Assembly (NCBI GenBank): GCA_027382625.1 | Contig: JAJKFJ010021466.1 | Span: forward strand, 1-14,150 | Length of the DNA: 14,150 bases | Reading direction: 5' to 3' | Source of the DNA: Tetmemena sp. SeJ-2015 | Taxonomy: Eukaryota; Ciliophora; Spirotrichea; Sporadotrichida; Oxytrichidae | Shown here: one piece after another, positions 8,158 through 14,150 of the stretch | Layout of the letters: each line of letters starts with the position of its first letter | Numbering within the stretch: the first letter of the stretch is position 1 | Program-made: the position numbers and the translations under genes | Notes under the pieces: model-generated | What the model saw: only the letters and a program-made list of their open reading frames with translations | Told to the model about the DNA's origin: nothing | The model's database searches: none

Positions 8158-10278
8158 ATGGGAGAACTTGTAAGTACATGCAATTCTTTGCAGAGATCTT
8201 AAAGAAATTGGCACTCTTGTTAAGAATGAATATAGATTGATCCATTGAAGTTTCATACTTATGGAGTGAAGCGTCCAATGGACGAGAAACAAGAGAAGAT
8301 AAACTCTCTCCTTGAAAACAATAAGAGATACTATCCCACAGATGGAAAAGGCAACATAGATGAGTGGGGAGCAGTCATTAAGAGACAAGTTGAAACCTTT
8401 GAACTTTAGAAGCAATAGCAAGAATAGGCGAGAGTAATGCAAATGCAAAATTATGGGTAAGTAGTAATTTACTTTAGACCAAATTTAAGATTAACTTAAA
8501 TCAGTCTAATGCCCTTATAGCATTGCATTAGAAAAAGAGTTACAGCTTTAAGAGGAGAAAAAGAGAGTTCGCGAATTAGAAAGGTAGATCGACAAGTCAA
8601 ACATCCAGAGAGAAGCAGAACTGTCTCGATTACTAGAATCTACACAAAAAGAAGTTGAAAAGCATAAGAAACTAATGGTTGGTGAGGAACTCAAAAACTT
8701 TATTCAAAACAAGTAATTATCTCTATAAGAGTAAAAAAGGAATGGAGGCTCTTAAGGATCAAGAAATGGTTTAAAACGCAATAAGACAAATTATTATTCA
8801 TGTAGATTATATAAAAGGAGCTAGCTGATTAAGCTGAATAAATGAAAAAGAAAGCTATGAGAGATTTGGTCAGCTAAGACATAAACTAGTCTAAACTGAT
8901 GAGGCAAATCAAAGATGAGAATTAGCGGCTTATTGACATGAATGATGAAGATAAAGCTAAAAGTAACTATGCCTACTTCAACGGTTACGATTAGAGATAG
9001 AACGATATGCAAACTAGACTTAGATAATTTGAAGAGAATTAAAGGAGAGCAAGAGAGAACTATAACAACTTTGTCGCTTCTCCACAAGCAAATAAACTCG
9101 CAAGTGAAGCAGTGAGATAAATGAGAGATCAGTAAGAGATGGAGTAGAAAACTAAGTATTAAATTGACTTGGAGCAATAGCAAAAATTAATGGCGAAGTA
9201 GAATAACTTGAATGGACTTAACATGCAGATAATTTAGAAGCAAGAAATGGGTAAATTGAGTGATAAAGATATATTAGCTTCACAAATGCAGCAAAGTGCT
9301 AATATTCAAAGATAGATTGATGAAGAAAGAATGTAGAAGAGAAAAGAGCAGTAAGCTGCTTATAAGGATATGCTTGATCAATAGACAGCTTTGAGAACGT
9401 AAATGAGGATGCATGGAAATATGACTGGAGTGGAGAAACAAATGAATAAGGACGATCTTCTTGCTTGGAAAAACTTTGACAATAATCAGTATTCACTTAT
9501 TCCTGGAGTAAGCAATTAGAAGAAGATTCTTGATAGAAGTTAATTCGGCTATCAGAACAATTAACAGGCTAACGCTACTATCTAATTTTTACTACTTTAC
9601 TTTTTAATCAACAAAAGTCCTTCTAGAAATCCTGATAAGTTCAATGAACATTAAGAAAGATTGAAGTAGTATGGTTTCACAAGGGATGTGCGCGATTTGA
9701 GATCATATTAAACTAGATAGGAGGGAAAGCCTAATTTAAATAGCAGCCTGATTATTGAACCGACTTCTCATAGAGGTGACTTCTCTCAGCTAGGTTAAAT
9801 TAACAAGTCATTGAATGATATTGAGTATAGTGCTGCTGATCTTCCTCGCGAAGTTCCGAGTCTAGATCAAATAAATGTTGGCTATGAAGGTCAATAATAG
9901 TAGTAGCACTCAGCTGCAAATATATTAGGACAGAATGGTAGATCTCCTCAAAATGGTCTTAATTTTCAGCCTTATAATGTTCCGAATCTTAAATCAAACT
10001 TTTACGCAAATGCTTCAATTCACAACTCTGCTCTAAATCTTTAAAACAATGGTTTGCAGTAGAACGCATACTAAAATGGTGGTCCAAATTATAACTAAAT
10101 CGGATAAGCTTCTACTATTCAAAATACTTTTAACTCACCAATTTTATAATCAATATGCTCACTTTATCTATATTTAAACAAGTTTAATTGAATGCTAAGG
10201 GCTTCCTCTAATAATGGAATGCCAAGGCAAGGCAGAGATAGATCTCTTATAAATGCAGGGAACAGCATTCTTCTTTGA
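8158..10278 (+). CDS. Gln-rich coiled-coil protein, conserved-looking central motif, interrupted
   Basis: Likely start ATG at 8158; TGA at 10276-10278. The protein has dozens of TAA/TAG glutamines. In order it shows KFHTYGVKRPMDEKQEK, NNKRYYPTDGKGNIDEW, a long charged coiled coil (EEKKRVRELERQIDKSN to about 9400), then NMTGVEKQMNKDDLLAWKN and NNQYSLIPGVSNQKKI, and a disordered Asn/Gln-rich C-terminal third. The central motif looks conserved, and the layout resembles microtubule- or cilium-associated coiled-coil proteins, but I cannot name a family. One 64-base intron (8457-8520) and several direct-repeat inserts (19, 8, 16, 16, 39 and 93 bases) are proposed; removing all gives 622 codons including the stop. 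The N-terminal junction (19 bases, or 31 using a third CTT) and the 39-base insert are the least certain. Confidence 0.8.
8170..8188 (+). other. Candidate IES near start, 19 bases, pointer CTT
   Basis: CTT at 8167-8169 and 8186-8188 would join MGEL to CRDLKEIGTLVKNEY in frame; a third CTT at 8198-8200 (31 bases) would also fit. The insert starts GTAAGT, so a splice event is an alternative, but the GT-AG version (8170-8193) does not give the needed frame. Confidence 0.4.
8241..8248 (+). other. Candidate 8-base IES, pointer ATTGA
   Basis: ATTGA occurs at 8236-8240 and 8244-8248. Removing eight bases joins TLVKNEYRL to KFHTYGVKRPM and corrects the frame. An alternative frame upstream (AEILKKLALLLRMN) could be joined by a 4-base GATT removal, so this is not settled. 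Confidence 0.45.
8457..8520 (+). other. Intron, 64 bases
   Basis: It begins GTAAGTAG and ends CCTTATAG, AT-rich. Splicing within a Gly codon joins QMQNYG to IALEKELQLQEEK and changes the frame as required. Confidence 0.75.
8714..8729 (+). other. Candidate IES, 16 bases, pointer AAG
   Basis: AAG at 8711-8713 and 8727-8729. Removing 16 bases joins EELKNFIQNK to SKKGMEALKDQEM and moves the frame by one, as needed. The pointer is short. Confidence 0.55.
8795..8810 (+). other. Candidate IES, 16 (or 13) bases, pointer ATTAT
   Basis: ATTAT occurs at 8790-8794, overlapping again at 8793-8797, and at 8806-8810. Removing 16 bases gives NAIRQIIQKELADQAEQ; removing 13 adds one Ile. Both restore the frame. 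Confidence 0.6.
9574..9612 (+). other. Tentative in-frame IES, 39 bases, pointer AAC
   Basis: AAC at 9571-9573 and 9610-9612 brackets an AT-rich, hydrophobic, codon-atypical stretch inside a polar Gln/Asn-rich protein. Its removal keeps the frame (NNQQAN to KSPSRNPDKF). There is no frame or stop evidence, only composition. Confidence 0.35.
10113..10205 (+). other. Candidate IES, 93 bases, pointer GCTTC, removes in-frame TGA
   Basis: GCTTC occurs at 10108-10112 and 10201-10205. The frame is the same on both sides, but the AT-rich insert carries a TGA at 10189-10191. Removing 93 bases joins NYNQIGQAS to SNNGMPRQGRDRSL and extends the protein to the TGA at 10276. Confidence 0.7.
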
Positions 10279-10340
10279 TCTAATTATTCTTTAATTGATT
10301 TAGATTCATTTTTCAAGCATAATTAATAAATAAATCTAAA

Positions 10341-11839
10341 ATGAGCGACGAATCTGTTCATCACTTACTCAAAGTGACTCAAGAGAGTGAAAATGACTCT
10401 AAAGCTGCAAAGTAAAGCAGTTAAAAGATGAAAAAGAAAATGTACTTCAATACAAATGATAAAATTGGAGTTGCTATAATAGTGTTGGTGTATCTGCTGA
10501 TAATTAAGATATACTTGTTTACAGTGGTATACGGACTTGGTAAAGGAATACAGGAGGGGAGCGCTTCAGATATTATAAATGGAATATTGGTCACCTTCTT
10601 TGTTGCGATGGCTGTGGTTTCTCATTTCAGATGCATGACTACTGAACCTGGGTTTATCCCCAAGAAATACGAGCAACTTCGTGAAGAATAGCTTTCAAAA
10701 AGATTCCTTAAGCTAGACTTAAATATTATTTTTGCTGATTGAGGAAAGAGAAAGCATTTACTAAAACGGGTTGATTAGAAAACTTTAGAGAGAGGGAAAG
10801 GAGGAAGATGATGCTAAATCTATTGCGTCTAGATAATCTCATTAGGAGTTAGAATAAAAAAGGCTATAAAAAGCACAATCTAACAGTGTTAGAAGCATTA
10901 AAGTTGATGATGAAAGTCATCAAGATGGTTAAAATGCAAGGTAAAACTTGTCGGTAAGTTATTTTATAGAAAGTTAAATTAAAATTTGTAGTTGAAATCA
11001 AGTTATTTAATTAATGATATTTTGAATTAAAAATAATGAATTAGATTTAAATGAGTAGGAGGATGAGTCCCAGAAGTACCAACAACAAAATTCTGATCGA
11101 AGCCAAAGCTAGAATTTAAATCGTGCTCCTAGAAGTTTAATTAGATTATAAGTGGATCTCAGAGGGAAGAATTTTTCAAGAGAGTCTTTTAAAATGAGAA
11201 ATCTTCGGAGGAAATGATTGAAAGATATTCTGTTAATCTTTCTTTGAAAAGGAATACCTATGTTGACAAAATCATTGAAAAGAAATGCTATAAATGCGAT
11301 TCAATAAAGCCACCAACTGCCCATCACTGTGCTAATTGCAACCACTGTGTTGCATTTATGGATCACCACTGCCCGTGGGTTAATAACTGTGTCGGTCTCT
11401 ACACTTAGAAGCTGTTCTTTCTTTTCAATTTTTACTCTTTGATATCAATCATCTACTCCATAACTTTAAACTTGAATAGCGGATTTCAAAAATTGAAAGC
11501 TCATCAGGTTTTTTACCCTTAAGAAAAGCTTTAGATGAACTTTTTCGATTTTATGCAAGTGATATGCATTTTCGAGTGCATCACTTTCGGACTCTTCATT
11601 TATATTTAATTTTGGTAGTATTCTTTGACCAGATTTCTATAATCTTGAACAGACTTACTGTTATAGATAAGATACGACTTTATGAAAACAGACTGCAAAA
11701 GTTGTAATTTAATTTAAATAAGTATAAGAAGAGAGGATACAAAAATTACAAAGTAACTTTCGGAGGTCCATTTTCTATATGGTGGTTCATCCCTACTCCT
11801 ATATAAGGATCATTTGATGTTGAAGAACTTTATGATTGA
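10341..11839 (+). CDS. DHHC-type protein S-acyltransferase (palmitoyltransferase)
   Basis: An integral membrane enzyme that transfers palmitate or a similar acyl chain to cysteines of target proteins, via an acyl-Cys intermediate on the DHHC cysteine. The start is ATG at 10341 ([14 protein letters not shown]). Membrane segments are [19 protein letters not shown] and [16 protein letters not shown]; then [11 protein letters not shown] takes the place of the DPG motif. A long charged linker follows, then the Cys-rich domain ([13 protein letters not shown]) with [14 protein letters not shown] at 11361-11402, then two more membrane segments ([34 protein letters not shown]). The C-terminus ([18 protein letters not shown]) ends at TGA 11837. 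The canonical TTxE motif is not clear (RLTVID is in its place). Three direct-repeat inserts (46, 20, 20 bases) and a 102-117-base insert interrupt it; without them it has about 430-436 residues. All catalytic residues are present. Confidence 0.93.
10704..10749 (+). other. Candidate IES, 46 bases, pointer AAAGA
   Basis: AAAGA at 10699-10703 and 10745-10749 flanks an AT-rich insert with a TGA at 10740-10742. Removing 46 bases joins EEQLSKR to ESIYQNGLIRKLQ and corrects the frame by one base. Confidence 0.7.
10937..11053 (+). other. AT-rich insert in the linker: intron or IES
   Basis: The coding frame is equal on both sides, but the insert has stops. As an IES, AAATG at 10932-10936 and 11049-11053 would remove 117 bases, joining HQDGQN to EQEDESQKY. 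As an intron it could start at GTAAGTT (10954) and end at an AG at 11055 or 11058. The sequence does not decide between the two. Confidence 0.55.
11198..11217 (+). other. Candidate IES, 20 bases, pointer AAATGA
   Basis: The 6-base AAATGA occurs at 11192-11197 and 11212-11217. Removing 20 bases joins [11 protein letters not shown] to [12 protein letters not shown] and corrects a two-base frame change and a TGA. Confidence 0.75.
11629..11648 (+). other. Candidate IES, 20 bases, pointer TTGA
   Basis: TTGA at 11625-11628 and 11645-11648. Removing 20 bases joins the fourth membrane segment (IYIQFWQYSL) to [16 protein letters not shown] and bypasses the TGA at 11646-11648. Confidence 0.7.
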
Positions 11840-11894
11840 TTATCTAATTTCATTTAATGATACACTAACTTGCAGAATCAATAAAATACAATTA

Positions 11895-12584
11895 GGTATC
11901 ATTTCTAGTACGAAGGTTGAGCTCTATGTGGCAGTAAGTTAATTACATGCTAAAGTATTTGTAGGACTCTGAGTCTTCCTGCATAAGATCAATAAACATG
12001 AAATCTCTGAAGGCAACTAGAGGAATCGTAGGAGGGGATGTAAACCCTAAGAATTTGCACGCTTATGGAGACATTGATGGTGCTTCGACTAATGCTCGCT
12101 TGCAGCACCCATTGGGCGTTCACTTCATTCCTGACAAAAATGTTGTGCTAGTAGCTGATACTTATAACCACAAGATAAAGGTCATTGATCCTTTCAGGAA
12201 CGAGATATTCACATGGCTAGGCAATGGAAAGGCTGCTCTCAAAGATGAAAGCACTTTCAACTCAAGCTTCAATGAACCAAGTGGATTCTCATCACTTTAC
12301 GACAAATCGGCAAACGATGTCAAAATAATATCGAATTGTTGATGGCATATTTATAGCATTTCAGGATGAGTTTATACATAGCTGACTGCAACAACCATTG
12401 CATAAGATGTGTAGTATACGATTAAGGAGAAGCCAAAACAGTAGAGTTGAAGGGTGTGCCTCCAGCAGAGGGTTCGCCAGATAATGACGAGACTGAAGGT
12501 ACAACTAATAAGAGTGGAGCCAATGAAGAAGACTTAATGGGATTGGAATGCGATGGCAATCAATGTTATCCTAAATTCTTTTGA
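11895..12584 (+). CDS. NHLRC2-type NHL-repeat protein, 5'-truncated fragment
   Basis: This matches the NHL beta-propeller region of NHLRC2-like proteins. Landmarks in order are ELYVADSESSCIRSI, GIVGGDVNPKNLHAYGD, LQHPLGV, VLVADTYNHKIKVIDP, FNEPSGFSS and LYIADCNNHCIRC. A 31-base intron (11934-11964) and a 41-base insert interrupt it; after removal the frame is open to TGA at 12582-12584. The N-terminal thioredoxin-like domain and the first NHL repeats, normally several hundred residues, are absent: the DHHC gene ends at 11839, and homology starts only at about 11895. An in-frame ATG at 11832 exists, but the residues it adds look non-homologous. The C-terminal domain is short, or replaced by an acidic tail ending CDGNQCYPKFF. 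The missing 5' part may be encoded elsewhere in the germline (a scrambled gene), or this is a partial copy. Confidence 0.85.
11934..11964 (+). other. Intron, 31 bases
   Basis: It begins GTAAGTTAA and ends ATTTGTAG. Splicing at a codon boundary joins ELYVA to DSESSCIRS, exactly matching the conserved VADSES motif of NHLRC2 proteins. Confidence 0.88.
12323..12363 (+). other. Candidate IES, 41 bases, pointer TCA
   Basis: TCA at 12320-12322 and 12361-12363 flanks an AT-rich insert with a TGA. Removing 41 bases joins DKSANDV to RMSLYIADCNNHC, within an NHL repeat. A GT-AG alternative (12319-12353, ending TTTATAG) would also be in frame but has a poor 5' site. Confidence 0.6.
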
Positions 12585-12589
12585 GAGTG

Positions 12590-13454
12590 AACATCTTAAT
12601 TAGGTGAAGCATCTATAAACCTCTCTTGTAAAGTAAAATCCACTCACAGTCTTTAAAAATACACCACAACTTGCCATGATCTTCTTGTATCTCCTGGTTT
12701 CATAAAATTAACTCTTTGCTTCCTTGATTTTCAAACTCTTGTCGAGATAAATTTAAAATAAGATTGAGTCCTGGGAGTCTGAAATGCCACATATATAACA
12801 AGCTGTAATGGATAAAAGTTAATCAATAAATATTTGTCTTTAATTATCACTAATAGACACCTAAATTCTTCTTCTCTGCGTATTTATTATTCAAGTTTTT
12901 TTGTTTTTTGTTTTAAATTGTTTTAAAGTCTATTTCCTTAGATTAAATTTTAGTTTTTTTTCTTCAGAAAGAAATAAGTTAAATTTCAAATAAGTTTACA
13001 ATAATAGCAGCTTTTTTATAACCAAAAATGTAAAAATTTATCTATAAAAATTAATTGATCCTAGAAATCAATGGTTGAATCTATAAAAGCAAAGCCTTAC
13101 AACCTTTACAAGCAATAAGTTCAAATATTTTTGAGGAATGTTAAGTCTTCAATTGGAATGAAAACTTTCTTTATTTAATTTATACTGTTTCTCTCCTGAC
13201 AGTGAGAAATTTTTTGAAAATTTGCTATCTACTCATCTCGAAAGTCCTTTTCAGTTGATGTTTAAAATAAATTTCTGGGTGAGTCAAATAGTGGGAAGAC
13301 AACTTAAATATGTTTGCTTGTGTGCATTTATTTAACTTTTGTGAATCTGCTTAACAAAGATTTGAGAGAGGAGGCTGATGATCTTGGCTTAGTCTTCACT
13401 GAAAGTGATCAGGCGGAGACTAATGCCATCTGGAGACTCATTTTATTTTATCAT
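12590..13454 (-). CDS. Unrecognised protein, interrupted, boundaries approximate
   Basis: I do not recognise the family. Coding-like patches on the minus strand start with ATG at 13454 (MIKQNE), then SPDGISLRLITFSEDQAKII and LLSQIFVKQIHK. A second patch in another frame follows (YLTHPEIYFKHQLKRTFEM, FKKFLTVRRETV, then ELIACKGCKALLL). After an AT-rich stretch (about 12830-13040) comes a last patch at about 12810-12600 (FYETRRYKKIMASCGVFLK, GFYFTREVYRCF). At least two frame changes and the AT-rich stretch would need inserts or introns that I could not resolve. The 3' end meets the NHL-repeat fragment head-on near 12585, and a clear stop was not identified. It could be more than one gene. The opposite strand at 13330-13460 is also open but less protein-like. 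Confidence 0.45.
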
Positions 13455-13862
13455 TCATGATCTCAGTATAAAGAGCAATATCAGATTAGAATATGTAGAT
13501 AGAGATTCAAAATTAAATTTATTGAAAAGTTAATCATTATAATAAAACTTAGTGAATATTTCTAATTAAATATAAAGATATCTCTGAGCCTAGCAAAGAA
13601 AATGAAAACAGCAATAGCTCTTATTTCAATCAAATATAATTAATTTTTAAATTATAAGCTCCGCTATATATGATTAGAAAAGTCAATAAAATAGTAGTGA
13701 TTCTCCATAGCCTGCCACCTTCAATATTTATGATGATTTATAAACAATCTAAACAAATAGAGAGCAATTTTATATTTGTAAATAGAATAAAGCAAGCTAA
13801 GATTTAAACCTTATTTAAACTTAATGAATGATTTGAATAGAAATAATAATTATTGTTTATTC
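13455..13862. other. AT-rich stretch, no gene seen
   Basis: About 400 very AT-rich bases with no convincing coding on either strand, no long repeats and no telomere-like tract. It may be intergenic, or a longer eliminated segment. Confidence 0.45.
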
Positions 13863-14087
13863 TTGTAATAACCTCAGAGAATTGAACAACTACATCCAAA
13901 ACAACTGCCAAAGAGCTCATCTAGAATAATTCCCAAGACTCGAGCAAATCAAAATCTTCTTCAAGACAAGACCCTCCAACAATTTGATTACAAATAAGTT
14001 CCACCTTTTAGATTTAAACAATAATTTTATTATAGGTAGGAATTTAATTAAAATAGGAGATTGTTAAATTAAATCAAAAATTAATGA
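13863..14087 (+). CDS. Coding patch at right end, unrecognised
   Basis: One plus-strand frame (TAA/TAG as Gln) has clear codon-like composition from about 13863 to 14025, reading QPQRIEQLHPKQLPKSSSR, then IPKTRANQNLLQDKTLQQF and DYKQVPPFRFKQ. It then becomes AT-rich and reaches TGA at 14085. No ATG opens it, so it is probably an internal piece of a gene, bounded by an insert or intron on either side. The basic, Pro/Gln/Ser-rich composition suggests a disordered region. No family is recognised. Confidence 0.4.
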
Positions 14088-14150
14088 TCAATTTACATTA
14101 GTTAAAAATCAGAAATTAAATATATAAATACGACTGATCCAACTTATTCC

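Noticed and set aside
8152..9496. Several hydrophobic minus-strand frames opposite the coiled-coil gene
   Set aside because: They are mirror readings of a Gln/Lys/Glu-rich coiled coil on the plus strand, which gives Leu/Phe/Ser-rich antisense.
10134..10162. CTCAC direct repeats 24 bases apart
   Set aside because: Removal keeps the frame but leaves the TGA at 10189; the GCTTC pair explains the whole region better.
1..14150. Frame breaks as simple sequencing indels or pseudogene decay
   Set aside because: Corrections require losses of 7-93 bases bounded by direct repeats, two breaks are in-frame stops without any frame change, and sequence outside the inserts keeps full family conservation, including all catalytic residues of the DHHC enzyme. 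Single-base errors cannot be excluded at the weakest sites.
13863..14150. Alternative plus frame open to the window end (RELNNYIQNN...)
   Set aside because: The frame one base away has better codon composition (QPQRIEQLHPKQLPKS...) and ends at TGA 14085.
1..14150. CRISPR arrays, tRNA/rRNA genes, transposase genes, telomere repeats
   Set aside because: None was seen on either strand; there are no long regular repeats and no recognisable transposon proteins.

Overview
The window looks like germline (micronuclear) DNA of a spirotrich ciliate, most likely a hypotrich of the Oxytricha/Stylonychia type. Two things point there. First, long reading frames use TAA and TAG as glutamine and end only at TGA; at 9895-9906 one TAA and three TAG codons run consecutively inside a gene. 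Second, nearly every gene is interrupted by very short AT-rich inserts (about 7-93 bases) that are not GT-AG introns and that lie between short direct repeats. Removing one repeat plus the insert restores the frame, and where a known family is recognised it restores the family sequence. This is the behaviour of internal eliminated sequences (IESs) flanked by pointers in hypotrich germline genes. No C4A4/G4T4 telomere tract is visible, and the genes lie tens to a few hundred bases apart, also unlike single-gene macronuclear nanochromosomes.

Layout, left to right: an unrecognised minus-strand gene cut by the left edge (1-1318); a complete radial spoke head protein of the RSP4/6 family (1399-3200, plus); an AT-rich gap; a long minus-strand coiled-coil, low-complexity gene (3595-5996); two smaller unrecognised minus-strand genes (6148-7229 and 7535-7998); a plus-strand Gln-rich coiled-coil gene (8158-10278); a DHHC palmitoyltransferase (10341-11839); a 5'-truncated NHLRC2-type NHL-repeat fragment (11895-12584); a convergent unrecognised minus-strand gene (about 12590-13454); and a coding patch at the right end (13863-14087).

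Function is clear for three genes only: RSP4/6 (radial spoke head, axoneme motility), the DHHC enzyme (protein S-acylation) and the NHLRC2-like fragment. There is no sign of an operon or shared pathway. The unifying feature is the genome architecture: at least a dozen candidate IESs, two of which remove an in-frame TGA without otherwise changing the frame. Introns are also tiny (27-64 bases). All pointer assignments come from reading by eye. Those with 2-3 base pointers are ambiguous; those of 5-7 bases, or confirmed by family homology, are firmer.
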